From an uncultured Bacteroidales bacterium (GTDB taxonomy: Bacteria > Bacteroidota > Bacteroidia > Bacteroidales > UBA932), in contig CALCEJ010000136.1 of assembly GCA_937900465.1 (NCBI GenBank), positions 1-30,411 on the forward strand: a DNA stretch of 30,411 bases. The letters run 5' to 3'. The notes under the pieces are model-generated. The model was not told the DNA's origin and did no database searches. It saw only the letters and a list, made by a program, of their open reading frames with translations. The translations under genes and the position numbers were made by a program. Shown one piece after another: positions 1 through 8,463 of this stretch (positions within the stretch are counted from its first letter, which is position 1; each line of letters opens with the position of its first letter).

Positions 1-589
1 GGTTCTCGAGCGAGAGGTCGTGTCCGGCGTTAAGCCCGAGCCCGCATTGCTTCGCGGCCTGAGCTGCCGCGACATAAGGGGCGATTGCCCTTTCAGGGTC
101 CGAAGGGTACATTTCCGCATAAGCCGCGGTGTACAGTTCCACACGGTCAGCTCCGCAAGCAGCGGCTCCCCTTACCATCTCCGGGTCCGGGTCTACGAAA
201 ATGGACACCCTGATTCCCGCCGCTTTGAAAAGGCGGCACATCTCCGAAAGGAACTCCCGGTTCTTTACGGTATTCCACCCGGCGTTGGAGGTGATCGCGT
301 CGTGAGCGTCCGGGACAAGGGTGACCTGGTCCGGCCGAACCTCGAGGACCAGATCGCGGAAAGAAGGTATGGGATTTCCTTCGATATTGAATTCCGTCTT
401 TACAAGAGGACGGATTTCACGTACGTCCGAGTAGCGGATGTGACGCTCGTCCGGGCGGGGATGGACAGTGATTCCTTCCGCCCCGAAACCTTCGATACGG
501 ACAGCAGCCTCAGCTACATTGGGAACGTTTCCTCCGCGCGCGTTGCGGATTGTGGCAATTTTATTGATGTTTACGCTAAGTCTTGTCAT
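1..589 (-). CDS. pdxJ: Pyridoxine 5'-phosphate synthase, 3' part outside window
   Basis: The protein is PdxJ, which condenses 1-deoxy-D-xylulose 5-phosphate with 3-amino-2-oxopropyl phosphate to make pyridoxine 5'-phosphate in the DXP-dependent vitamin B6 pathway in the cytoplasm. The minus-strand frame begins MTRLSVNINKIATIRNARGG, the typical PdxJ opening. It continues through EGITVHPRPDERHI, FNIEGNP and RVSIFVDPDP to GLGLNAGHDL, matching the family's conserved TIM-barrel strands in order. About 196 codons are present and the family is usually about 240 residues, so the C-terminal fifth lies beyond the left edge. The start is the ATG whose complement is at 587-589. The gene diverges from nadK across a 187-nt gap that contains a long inverted repeat. 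Recognition is confident; no promoter of the usual type was seen for it. Confidence 0.95.
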   Translation of the reverse strand, partial: MTRLSVNINKIATIRNARGGNVPNVAEAAVRIEGFGAEGITVHPRPDERHIRYSDVREIRPLVKTEFNIEGNPIPSFRDLVLEVRPDQVTLVPDAHDAITSNAGWNTVKNREFLSEMCRLFKAAGIRVSIFVDPDPEMVRGAAACGADRVELYTAAYAEMYPSDPERAIAPYVAAAQAAKQCGLGLNAGHDLSLEN

Positions 590-615
590 AGATGAATCCT
601 TTTGTGTAGTGTTGA

Positions 616-696
616 AAAAACAAGTTGGTGCTTTTTCGGACATTTGCCCGTACAGGGTCGCGAAGCGACAGGACGAAAAAGCACCAACTTGTTTTT
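616..696. repeat. 23-bp perfect inverted repeat in the pdxJ/nadK gap
   Basis: Arms at 616-638 and 674-696 are exact reverse complements (left arm begins AAAAACAAGTTGG). They are separated by 35 nt that hold a second small hairpin, GTCGC-GAA-GCGAC (657-669). Both outer ends are A/T runs, so it looks like a bidirectional terminator, yet both flanking genes start here rather than end. It may be a palindromic repeat unit or a leader structure. Confidence 0.85.
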
Positions 697-745
697 CCGT
701 ATTCCTATATTTTTACAAAAGTAGTCATTATTCGTAAATTATTCG

Positions 746-753
746 TAATTTTG
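746..753 (+). promoter_or_regulatory. Bacteroidota-type -7 box for nadK
   Basis: TAATTTTG matches the TAnnTTTG consensus and lies 23 nt before the nadK ATG. No clear TTTG -33 box was seen. The position suggests a short leader beginning near 759. Confidence 0.55.
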
Positions 754-776
754 GCGGCTAATTCAAAGACAGTGCT

Positions 777-1601
777 ATGATTATCGGTGTGTTTTTCCAG
801 GATTGGAGCCTCAAGGAACGTGAGGAGTACAAGACCCTCGAGGAAACCCTTAAAGCAGAATCCTACACCCTTTATGAGATACGGTCCAAGGCAGACATCC
901 GCCCCGGGACTGATATGGTGTTCAGCGTCGGCGGAGACGGGACATTCCTCTCTGCGGCCCATACGGTATCAGACGTAGGCCTTCCCCTTCTGGGAGTCAA
1001 CTTCGGCCGTCTCGGATTCCTCTCCGAGAACCGTCCTGAATCCATCCCCGGCCCCCTTGTGGAGGGGGATTTCTCAATCGAGTACAGGACCGTTCTCAAC
1101 GTGACCCTCAAGGGCCCCGACGCCCGGAGGGACATCGGCCTTCTCCCTTATGCGGTCAACGAAGTGGCGATCCACCGGCTGGGGTCTTCCGTCCTTGGAC
1201 TCACCGTCGTGATAGACGGCGCGCCGCTTCCCACCTTCTGGGCTGACGGCCTTATCGTCGCGACTTCGTCCGGGTCCACGGCTTATTCCCTGAGCGTAGG
1301 AGGGCCCATTTGTATGCCCGACACGAAGGTCCTGATCATAGCGCCGATCTCTCCCCACAACCTCAATATCCGGCCGCTCGTGGTCCCGGAAACGTCGCAG
1401 ATAGACATCAGCGTTACCTCCCGCGACGGCAAGGCTACGATGTCGATGGACAATACCACCGTTGAAATGGACTCCCGCTGGTCAGTACACGTTGCGATGG
1501 CACAGTTTTCGCTGAAACGCATCCGGCTCTCCAAGTCGGAATTCGTGAATGCGCTTACGTCACGGCTGTTCTGGGGAGAGGATATGCGGAATGGACAATA
1601 A
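777..1601 (+). CDS. nadK: NAD kinase
   Basis: The enzyme phosphorylates NAD to NADP using ATP or polyphosphate, in the cytoplasm. The 274-residue protein has the diagnostic GGDGT motif at residues 52-56 inside VFSVGGDGTFLSAAH, then GVNFGRLGFLSE, the NE pair in AVNEVAIHR, and ADGLIVATSSGSTAYSLSVG, the NAD-binding/catalytic segment. Length is normal for the family. The ATG at 777 follows a good -7 box and leaves the N-terminal Rossmann-like strand (MIIGVFFQDW) intact. The 3' end overlaps the uppS start by 11 nt, which suggests translational coupling. It is the first gene of the nadK-uppS-bamA-ompH cluster that is common in Bacteroidota. Confidence 0.96.
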   Translation: MIIGVFFQDWSLKEREEYKTLEETLKAESYTLYEIRSKADIRPGTDMVFSVGGDGTFLSAAHTVSDVGLPLLGVNFGRLGFLSENRPESIPGPLVEGDFSIEYRTVLNVTLKGPDARRDIGLLPYAVNEVAIHRLGSSVLGLTVVIDGAPLPTFWADGLIVATSSGSTAYSLSVGGPICMPDTKVLIIAPISPHNLNIRPLVVPETSQIDISVTSRDGKATMSMDNTTVEMDSRWSVHVAMAQFSLKRIRLSKSEFVNALTSRLFWGEDMRNGQ

Positions 1602-2301
1602 GAATAGGAACATACCGGTCCACGTGTCCATCATAATGGACGGGAACGGCCGATGGGCCAAGGCCCGCGGCCAGCAACGCGTCTATGGACACGCCGCCGG
1701 AATCGAGAGTGTCCGTGCCGTCACGGAAGCCGCGGTCGAGGAAGGGGTGGAATACCTCTCGCTCTACGCATTTTCGGAAGAGAACTGGAACCGTCCCGAA
1801 AGCGAGGTCTCCACTCTTATGGACCTGATGATGGACGCGATGAAAAAGGAGCTTCCAACCCTTATGGACAACGGTGTACGCTTTGTCGTCCTCGGAAACA
1901 GGAAGCGGCTTTCGGATAGGCTCAACGAGGGAATTGACTTCCTTATGGAGAAGACTTCCGGGTGTGAAAGGATGACGATGATAGTGTTCCTGAGCTATTC
2001 CGGGAAATGGGATATCTGCCAGGCGGCGTCACGTGCTGCGGCGCAGCTGGGCCCGGAAGGTATGGCAAACCTTACCCAGGAGCAGTTCGGACAGTATCTT
2101 GTCACCGCCGGAATCCCTGATCCGGACCTTTTGATCCGGACCTCCGGGGAGGAGAGGATTTCGAACTATCTCCTTTGGCAGTGCGCATACACGGAGTTCT
2201 ATTTCTCCCCTGTGCTGTGGCCCGATTTCCGGAAGGAAGAGTTCCGGGAGGCACTCCGCGCATATTCGGAGAGGGACCGCCGGTATGGGAAAGTAAAATA
2301 A
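1591..2301 (+). CDS. uppS: Isoprenyl transferase (undecaprenyl diphosphate synthase)
   Basis: The enzyme makes the C55 undecaprenyl diphosphate lipid carrier for peptidoglycan and O-antigen by cis-condensation of isopentenyl diphosphate on farnesyl diphosphate. The 236-residue protein shows the family signature blocks in order: SIIMDGNGRWAKARG near the N terminus (catalytic Asp in MDGNGRW), HAAGIESVR, SLYAFSEENWNRP, and DLLIRTSGEERISNYLLWQ close to the C terminus. The frame is open upstream to 1549, but that region lies inside nadK. The ATG at 1591, preceded by the purine-rich GGGGAGAGGA, gives a normal-length protein. It overlaps nadK by 11 nt and is followed by bamA after 38 nt. Confidence 0.95.
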   Translation: MDNKNRNIPVHVSIIMDGNGRWAKARGQQRVYGHAAGIESVRAVTEAAVEEGVEYLSLYAFSEENWNRPESEVSTLMDLMMDAMKKELPTLMDNGVRFVVLGNRKRLSDRLNEGIDFLMEKTSGCERMTMIVFLSYSGKWDICQAASRAAAQLGPEGMANLTQEQFGQYLVTAGIPDPDLLIRTSGEERISNYLLWQCAYTEFYFSPVLWPDFRKEEFREALRAYSERDRRYGKVK

Positions 2302-2307
2302 AATGGT

Positions 2308-2315
2308 TATATTTG
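2308..2315 (+). promoter_or_regulatory. -7 box upstream of bamA
   Basis: TATATTTG fits TAnnTTTG exactly and lies just after the uppS stop, 24 nt before the bamA ATG. It could give bamA a promoter of its own in addition to read-through from nadK-uppS. No clear -33 box was seen. Confidence 0.5.
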
Positions 2316-2339
2316 CGGGTTAAACGGATATTGACAGAT

Positions 2340-4991
2340 ATGAAGGGGATCCGGGCGATATTTCTTAAGGTTGCAGCCGTGGCGGTGGTCTCGGCCGCCC
2401 CGGCGTTTTCCGCAGGGGCCCAGGGGACTCGCCGCGACATTGAAATCGACTACAACAACCCCAGGAAATACGTTGTAGGAGGTGTTTCGGTAGAAGGAAA
2501 CAATTATTTCGGCGAGAACCAGATCCTTCAGCTTACCGGCCTTCATGAGGGCTCTGAGATTACCGTCCCCGGTGACGATATCACGAGCATCATCAAACGC
2601 CTTTGGGCCCAGCGGTACTTCGAAGATGTGGCCGTATACGTGGACTCTGTCAATGAATCCCGCGATACCGCGTGGCTCAAGGTCAAGATCGTAGAGCGCC
2701 CGAGGGTCTCAAGATGGACCTACAGCGGTATCAAGAGCGGAGACAAGAAAGAGCTTCAGGAAAGGCTGAATCTCCGCCCCGGCCGTGAATTCTCCGACTA
2801 CGTCAAGGCAACCTCCATCGACATTATCAAGCGCTACTACAAGGAAAAGGGCTTCATCAAGGCTAAGGTGGATGTCCAGGTAGAGCCCGATACCCTTATC
2901 CGGAGGGCTATCCGCGTCAATTTCGATATCGACCGCGGTCCCCGCGTGAGAATCCGTGAGATAAACTTCTCCGGCAACAATGAGGACGTGTCGGCTTACA
3001 AGCTGGACAAGGCGATGAAGGAGACAAACTCCGCCAAGTGGTACAACTTCTTCAAGAGCAAAAAGTTCAAGGAGAAGGAGTATCAGAATGACAGAAAGAC
3101 CGTCCTGGAGGCGTTCAACGAGGCCGGTTACCGTGATGCAAGGCTCATCAGGGACTCTATCTACTATCTCCCTCCGAAGAAAGAGGGTGAACCGGAGAAG
3201 AGACTCGCAATCGATATGGACTTCGACCAGGGGAAGCGCTACTACTTCCGGAACATCACCTGGACCGGAAACTCCGTCTATTCGGCTGACGCCCTGAACG
3301 AGGTGCTGAAAATCAAAAAGGGCGACGTCTATGACATGGTCACGATGGAAAAGCGCCTTCACGGAGGCGGAAAACAGACGGAGCTCGACGTCAACAAACT
3401 CTACACGGACAACGGTTACCTGTTCTTCCACGTCACCCCTGTTGAAATCAATATCCAGAATGACTCGGTGGACGTCGAGATGCGTATCTCGGAGGGGAAG
3501 CCCGCAATCCTGAACAACATCATAATCAACGGAAATGACCTTACCAACGAAAAGGTCGTCCGCCGTCAGGTTATGACCCGTCCCGGCAACCTTTTCCGCC
3601 AGAGCGACTTCGAAAGGTCCATCCGTGAAATCGCGTCGCTGGGCCAGTTCGACGCGGAAGCAATTATGAGTCCCGGCGGATGGTCCATCCTCCCCAATCA
3701 GATCAACAACACCGTCGACATTGTATATAATGTGACGGAAAAGCCTTCTTCCCAGCTGGAACTTTCCGGCGGATGGGGAGCCCATACCTTCGTCGCCACC
3801 GCAGGCGTCAGCTTCAACAACTTCTCCACCAGGAGGATGTTCGAAAAGGGGGCGTGGAGGCCGGTCCCGCTTGGAGACGCCCAGTCGCTTTCGCTCCGCT
3901 TCCAGACAAACGGTTCCTACTACACTTCGCTCAGCGCCAGCTTTATGGAGCCCTGGCTGTTCGGAAAGAAGCCTACGTCGCTGAGTCTGTCGACATATTA
4001 TTCGAGGATGACGGACGCTTACTACAACAGCAGTTTCTGGACGACAGGCCGTCTTACCGCGACCCGCTTCTTCGAAGTATACGGCTTCAGCGCCGGGCTC
4101 GGAAACCGCCTCAAGTGGCCAGACAACTACTTCGTCCTGTACAATAACCTCAGCTGGCAGACTTACAAGCTTACAAACTGGACTTCCAGTATGTTTGCCT
4201 TCAATACCGGCGTTTCCAATAACCTGAGCTACACGGTATCCCTGACGCGAAACTCGACTGACCAGCAGATTTATCCCCGTACCGGATCGGACTTCTCGCT
4301 GTCCCTGCAGCTGACCCCTCCTTACTCGCTGTTCCGCAAGTACGGATACGAGTATGACTCCAACGGCAACCAGAAGAAGGTGACGGGACTTGACAGCTAC
4401 AAGGACGTGGACTACGGCACGTGGACCTCCGCCCAGCGCTACAAGTGGATTGAATACCACAAGTGGAAGTTCAATGCTGCAATCTACACGAAACTTATAG
4501 GAGACCTCGTCCTTATGTCGAGGGCCCAGCTCGGTATCCTCGGGAGCTATAACCGGAACTGGGGCTATTCCCCGTTCGAAGGCTTCCTTGTCGGAGGTGA
4601 CGGAATGTCCGGATATATGACCTACGGATCGGAAATCATCTCCCTCAGAGGTTACGAGGATTACTCCCTTACCCCTTACAGGACTACTGCCTACAGTACC
4701 TCCGGAAGGAGTTATGCGGGTAACGTCTATGATAAGTTTACGGTGGAACTCCGCTATCCCGTCATCCTCCAGCCCCAGTCGACGATATTCGTCCTCGGCT
4801 TCCTGGAGGGCGGAAACTGCTGGGCTGACCTGAGGGAATTCAATCCCTTCCAGATCAAGCGCTCCGCAGGTGTGGGTGTACGTGTGTTCCTCCCGATGAT
4901 AGGCCTGCTGGGTGTCGACTGGGGCTACGGCTTCGACGACAAGACCTACGGAGGGTCCCAGTTCCACTTCGTCCTCGGACAGCAGTTCTAG
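2340..4991 (+). CDS. bamA: Outer membrane protein assembly factor BamA
   Basis: BamA is the central component of the beta-barrel assembly machinery that folds and inserts outer-membrane proteins. From the ATG at 2340 the protein has 883 residues and a signal peptide (hydrophobic stretch ending AAPAFSAGAQ). Tandem POTRA domains follow, with repeated features such as VGGVSVEGNNYFGENQIL and YYFRNITWTGNSVYSADAL. A 16-strand-type barrel begins near SSQLELSGGWGAHTF, and the chain ends in the aromatic-terminated strand QFHFVLGQQF that is expected of an outer-membrane protein. The conserved barrel segment EIISLRGYEDYSLTP is present. The frame is open upstream into uppS, but the signal peptide fixes the start at 2340. 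ompH follows after 26 nt. Confidence 0.95.
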   Translation: MKGIRAIFLKVAAVAVVSAAPAFSAGAQGTRRDIEIDYNNPRKYVVGGVSVEGNNYFGENQILQLTGLHEGSEITVPGDDITSIIKRLWAQRYFEDVAVYVDSVNESRDTAWLKVKIVERPRVSRWTYSGIKSGDKKELQERLNLRPGREFSDYVKATSIDIIKRYYKEKGFIKAKVDVQVEPDTLIRRAIRVNFDIDRGPRVRIREINFSGNNEDVSAYKLDKAMKETNSAKWYNFFKSKKFKEKEYQNDRKTVLEAFNEAGYRDARLIRDSIYYLPPKKEGEPEKRLAIDMDFDQGKRYYFRNITWTGNSVYSADALNEVLKIKKGDVYDMVTMEKRLHGGGKQTELDVNKLYTDNGYLFFHVTPVEINIQNDSVDVEMRISEGKPAILNNIIINGNDLTNEKVVRRQVMTRPGNLFRQSDFERSIREIASLGQFDAEAIMSPGGWSILPNQINNTVDIVYNVTEKPSSQLELSGGWGAHTFVATAGVSFNNFSTRRMFEKGAWRPVPLGDAQSLSLRFQTNGSYYTSLSASFMEPWLFGKKPTSLSLSTYYSRMTDAYYNSSFWTTGRLTATRFFEVYGFSAGLGNRLKWPDNYFVLYNNLSWQTYKLTNWTSSMFAFNTGVSNNLSYTVSLTRNSTDQQIYPRTGSDFSLSLQLTPPYSLFRKYGYEYDSNGNQKKVTGLDSYKDVDYGTWTSAQRYKWIEYHKWKFNAAIYTKLIGDLVLMSRAQLGILGSYNRNWGYSPFEGFLVGGDGMSGYMTYGSEIISLRGYEDYSLTPYRTTAYSTSGRSYAGNVYDKFTVELRYPVILQPQSTIFVLGFLEGGNCWADLREFNPFQIKRSAGVGVRVFLPMIGLLGVDWGYGFDDKTYGGSQFHFVLGQQF

Positions 4992-5017
4992 ATGTAAAAC
5001 CTTTAATTGAGATAGTT

Positions 5018-5569
5018 ATGAAAAAGATTCTTGCAACCCTCGCCCTCGGCCTCATCGGACTGAGCCTTTTCGCCCAGAACATCGGCCGTGTGAACTTCAG
5101 CGAACTTGTCCAGCTTATGCCTGAGGCCGATGAGGCCCGCGCTACGCTCCAGGCTTCACAGCAGGAAGCGGAAGAAACCTACACTTCGATGGTGGAGGAG
5201 TACCAGGGCAAGATGAATCAGTATCAGCAGAAAAACACCACCTGGACGACGGCAATCCGCGAAGCCAAGGAAAAGGAGCTCTATGATATCCAGAACCGTA
5301 TCCAGGAATTCCAGCAGACTATTTCCCAGGAACTCCAGCAGCAGCAGACCTCCCTTATGGCCCCCCTGTATCAGAAAGCCCAGGAAGTGGTCAACAGCAT
5401 TGCCAAGGGTAAAGGCCTCGCAGTCGTTTTCGACAGTACCTCCGCTCTCTATTTCGATGAGGCCCAGGTCGTAGACCTTACCGCCGAAGCCCGCAAGGCC
5501 CTGAACATCGCGGACGACAGGACTATGGAATCCCTCCAGGCGGAACTCGCAGCGAAAGCCCAGCAGTAA
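5018..5569 (+). CDS. OmpH/Skp-family periplasmic chaperone
   Basis: This family holds unfolded outer-membrane proteins in the periplasm on their way to BamA. The 183-residue protein has a signal peptide (MKKILATLALGLIGLSLFAQ) and then a strand, IGRVNFSELVQLMPE, typical of the OmpH/Skp core. A long Gln/Glu/Lys-rich helical segment (about residues 40-125, with ISQELQQQQTSLMAPLY) would form the coiled-coil tentacle. A second core segment, GLAVVFDSTSALYFD, resembles the family's usual VVD...LY element, and a Glu/Ala-rich tail follows. It lies directly downstream of bamA, which supports the role. Many relatives carry two tandem paralogs at this spot, but only one is here. Confidence 0.9.
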   Translation: MKKILATLALGLIGLSLFAQNIGRVNFSELVQLMPEADEARATLQASQQEAEETYTSMVEEYQGKMNQYQQKNTTWTTAIREAKEKELYDIQNRIQEFQQTISQELQQQQTSLMAPLYQKAQEVVNSIAKGKGLAVVFDSTSALYFDEAQVVDLTAEARKALNIADDRTMESLQAELAAKAQQ

Positions 5570-5606
5570 CCTCCGGGTTGAACCCCTTACGCCTATAACT
5601 TAACCT

Positions 5607-6572
5607 ATGATCAGCATCTTCTACAGAGAAAACGGCAGGATCCTCCTCTCGCAGGATACGGAAGATTTCGGCCGCCTCGCTCTCCAGGACACCGTCTGGA
5701 TCGACCTTGTGGATCCAAGCGGCGAGGAGAAGCGCGCTGTAGAGGCGTTCCTCGGCACGGAGATACAGAGCCGCGCCCAGGCGGAGGAAATCGAAAGTTC
5801 GTCCCGTTACTTCGAGACTGACGATGCAATCTTCGCGAACACGAACTTCCTGACTCCGGGCCCTGAAGAGTATATGATGCAGGCAGTCTCCTTCACCATA
5901 GTGGAGGATACCCTGACCACTCTCCGCGAGGTGCCCCTGAGAAGCTTTACTGAGCTTCAGAGAAGGCTTCAGGTCAATCCCAGGCAGTATCCTTCCGGAT
6001 TCAGCGTATTCGCAAGCATCCTGGACCAGCGTGTCGACCTCGATGCAGATATGATCGAGCTCCTTTCCAAGGAGATCTCCCAGTACGCAAAGCGTATCAA
6101 CGAACAGGAAGATATCAACGAGGAACTCCTCATCGACATCTCCCGGCTCCAGGAGAATACGATGATCGTCAGGGAGAATGTGGTGGACAAGCAGCGTCTG
6201 ATTTCGAACCTGCTGCGCAGTTCGAAGATTCCTTCCACCCTGGATACGAGGATGAACGTCCTTCTGCAGGATATATCTTCCCTTCTGAACCATACAAACT
6301 TCTGCTTCGAGAGGCTTGAATACCTCCAGGATACCGTGGTTGGTCTTATCAACCTGGACCAGAACAAGATTATGAAGATATTCACCCTGGTTTCGGTGTT
6401 CCTTATGCCTCCTACCCTCGTGGCAAGCTTCTACGGAATGAACGTCCGCCTTCCGATGATCGGAAGCCAGGATCCCCAGTCTTCATTCTGGAACTGGATT
6501 ATCATCGTGGGGGTGATGCTCATATCGGTCATCAGCATCTGGCTGATATTCAAGAAGAAGAAATTGATGTAA
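5607..6572 (+). CDS. corA: CorA-family magnesium transporter
   Basis: This is an inner-membrane, pentameric channel-type Mg2+ (or Co2+) transporter. The 321-residue protein has a large soluble N-terminal domain (about residues 1-255, including WIDLVDPSGEE) and a long stalk helix ending NKIMKIFTLVSVFLMPPTLVASFYGMN. The signature GMN closes TM1 of the CorA family. The second transmembrane segment (WIIIVGVMLISVISIWLIF) precedes a short KKKKLM tail, which fits the family's basic cytoplasmic C terminus. It starts 37 nt after ompH on the same strand and may be co-transcribed with it, although the functions are unrelated. A hairpin with a T run follows. Confidence 0.93.
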   Translation: MISIFYRENGRILLSQDTEDFGRLALQDTVWIDLVDPSGEEKRAVEAFLGTEIQSRAQAEEIESSSRYFETDDAIFANTNFLTPGPEEYMMQAVSFTIVEDTLTTLREVPLRSFTELQRRLQVNPRQYPSGFSVFASILDQRVDLDADMIELLSKEISQYAKRINEQEDINEELLIDISRLQENTMIVRENVVDKQRLISNLLRSSKIPSTLDTRMNVLLQDISSLLNHTNFCFERLEYLQDTVVGLINLDQNKIMKIFTLVSVFLMPPTLVASFYGMNVRLPMIGSQDPQSSFWNWIIIVGVMLISVISIWLIFKKKKLM

Positions 6573-6577
6573 AAACA

Positions 6578-6609
6578 TTTGGAAAGGAATTTTATTTTCA
6601 ATAAATTTG
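6578..6609 (+). promoter_or_regulatory. Promoter for rpsA (-33 TTTG, -7 TAAATTTG)
   Basis: TTTG at 6578-6581 and TAAATTTG at 6602-6609 are separated by 20 nt, matching the Bacteroidota housekeeping promoter in both boxes and spacing. Transcription would start near 6615, giving a leader of about 80 nt before the rpsA ATG. Confidence 0.75.
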
Positions 6610-6637
6610 CACGCTTTTTCGCAAGGCGTGCTTTTTT
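6609..6637 (+). terminator. Putative intrinsic terminator after corA
   Basis: A GCACGC stem (6609-6614) pairs with GCGTGC (6626-6631) and is followed by a run of six T. The left arm overlaps the last base of the rpsA -7 box, so it can act only on read-through transcripts from corA. Confidence 0.6.
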
Positions 6638-6696
6638 GTACCCCGCGAAAGCTCAAAAAATAATGTTTAACTACTAGTTTGTACCAAGAAAAAACT

Positions 6697-8463
6697 ATGT
6701 CAGAAATTAAAAATGCATCCGTCGCCCCCGAGAATTTTGACTGGGAGGCATTCGAGAACGAAGGATTCGCAGTTGAAGACCGTTCTCAGGACGAGGCCCT
6801 CTATGGCCAGACCCTTTCCAAGATCGCTGAAAACGAAGTGGTCGAAGGTGTCGTCACAAGCATCAACAAGAGGGAAGTCGTCGTAAACATCGGCGCGAAG
6901 AGCGAAGGTGTCATCTCCGCTCCCGAGTTCCGCTACAATCCTGACCTGAAGGTCGGTGACAAGGTGGACGTTCTCGTTGAGTCCGTCGAGGACCGCAAGG
7001 GCCAGCTCGTTATTTCCCACAAGAAAGCCCGTCAGCTCAAATCCTGGGATATGGTCAACGCCGCTTACGAATCCGGCGAGATCGTCAAGGGTTACATCAA
7101 GACCCGCACGAAGGGCGGTATGATCGTCGACGTGTTCGGCATCGAGGCCTTCCTTCCCGGCTCCCAGATTGATATCAAGCCTATCCGCGACTACGATGCA
7201 TTCGTAGATACAACAATGGAATTCAAGATTGTCAAGATCAATCAGGAATTCCGCAATGTGGTCGTTTCCCACAAGGCCCTGCTCGAGGCTGAGCAGGAAC
7301 TCAAGAGGGCTGAACTCATCTCCCGTCTGGAGAAGGGCCAGATCCTTGAGGGTGTCGTCAAGAACATCACCAACTACGGCGTATTCGTGGACCTCGGCGG
7401 TGTTGACGGTCTTATCCACATCACTGACCTCAGCTGGGGCCGCATCTCCCATCCTGAGGAGGTCGTCGCCCTTGATGAGAAGATCAAGGTCGTCGTTCTC
7501 GACTTCAACGAGCAGCAGAAGAGGATCGCCCTCGGTCTCAAGCAGCTCACCGCACATCCTTGGGAGAACCTTTCTGAGGACGTCAAGGTCGGTGACACCG
7601 TAAAGGGTAAGGTAGTCGCAGTCGCTGATTACGGCGCATTCATCGAGATCGAGCCCGGCGTGGAAGGACTTGTCCACGTCAGCGAGATGTCCTGGAGCCC
7701 CCGTCTCCACAGCGCGCAGGAATTCCTCAAGGTCGGTGACGAGGTTGAGGCCGTGGTTCTCACCATCGACCGCGAAGCCCGCAAGATGTCCCTCGGACTC
7801 AAGCAGCTCACCGCAAATCCTTGGGAGTCCATCCGCGAGAAGTATCCTGTCGGTTCCACTCACAAGGCAACTGTCCGCAACGTTACGAACTTCGGCGTAT
7901 TCGCAGAGCTCGAGGACGGTGTCGAGGGTCTGATCCACATCAGCGACCTCAGCTGGAACAAGATCAAGCATCCTTCAGAGCTTGTCGCTGCAGGTGATGT
8001 CATCGACGTCGTCATCCTCGACTTCGACGAGAATTCCCACAAGCTTTCCCTCGGACACAAGCAGCTCACCACCAATCCTTGGGACGAGCTCGAGGCCAAG
8101 TACCCTGTCGGAACCGTCGTAGAGGGAACCGTTACGGCTGTTACTGAAAAGGGCGCCGTCATTACTTTAGAAGACGGAACGGAAGCAGCGGCATTCGTCC
8201 GTGAGCTTACCAAGGAAGACGGCAAGCAGGCCCTCGCCGGCGAGAAGCTCCCCTTCGTGGTTGTCGAGCTCCGTCGCAGCACCCGCACTCTCCGTGTTTC
8301 CCACGTCCGCACTTACGCAGAGGCAAAGGCCGCCAAGGAGAATGCCGAGGTTGAAGGGACCAAGAAGGCCATCAAGAAGGTCAACACTTCCGTCGAGAAG
8401 ACAACCCTTGGTGACATCTCCGCGCTTGCTGCCCTGAAGGACAAACTCGAAAAGGGTGAGTAA
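6697..8463 (+). CDS. rpsA: 30S ribosomal protein S1
   Basis: S1 binds mRNA on the small ribosomal subunit and helps load weakly structured or Shine-Dalgarno-poor messages, which suits a Bacteroidota host. The 588-residue protein has six S1/OB-fold repeats at roughly residues 47-110, 128-195, 216-284, 301-370, 388-457 and 474-540. The central ones carry the hallmark pattern GVFVDLGGVDGLIHITDLSW, with near repeats GAFIEIEPGVEGLVHVSEMSW and GVFAELEDGVEGLIHISDLSW, each followed by a GLKQLT..PWE linker. The start is the ATG at 6697, although an in-frame TTG exists at 6679. It is preceded by a strong promoter and its stop overlaps the next gene by 8 nt. Confidence 0.96.
   Translation: MSEIKNASVAPENFDWEAFENEGFAVEDRSQDEALYGQTLSKIAENEVVEGVVTSINKREVVVNIGAKSEGVISAPEFRYNPDLKVGDKVDVLVESVEDRKGQLVISHKKARQLKSWDMVNAAYESGEIVKGYIKTRTKGGMIVDVFGIEAFLPGSQIDIKPIRDYDAFVDTTMEFKIVKINQEFRNVVVSHKALLEAEQELKRAELISRLEKGQILEGVVKNITNYGVFVDLGGVDGLIHITDLSWGRISHPEEVVALDEKIKVVVLDFNEQQKRIALGLKQLTAHPWENLSEDVKVGDTVKGKVVAVADYGAFIEIEPGVEGLVHVSEMSWSPRLHSAQEFLKVGDEVEAVVLTIDREARKMSLGLKQLTANPWESIREKYPVGSTHKATVRNVTNFGVFAELEDGVEGLIHISDLSWNKIKHPSELVAAGDVIDVVILDFDENSHKLSLGHKQLTTNPWDELEAKYPVGTVVEGTVTAVTEKGAVITLEDGTEAAAFVRELTKEDGKQALAGEKLPFVVVELRRSTRTLRVSHVRTYAEAKAAKENAEVEGTKKAIKKVNTSVEKTTLGDISALAALKDKLEKGE

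Noticed and set aside
20..595. 191-codon plus-strand frame at the left edge
   Set aside because: The minus strand encodes pdxJ with clear family motifs throughout.
2709..4967. 752-codon open frame antisense to bamA
   Set aside because: It is a by-product of the codon bias of bamA; it shows no recognisable domain, and bamA is certain.
6700..7971. 423-codon acidic frame antisense to rpsA
   Set aside because: It contains repeats that mirror the S1 repeats on the other strand, so it is a shadow.
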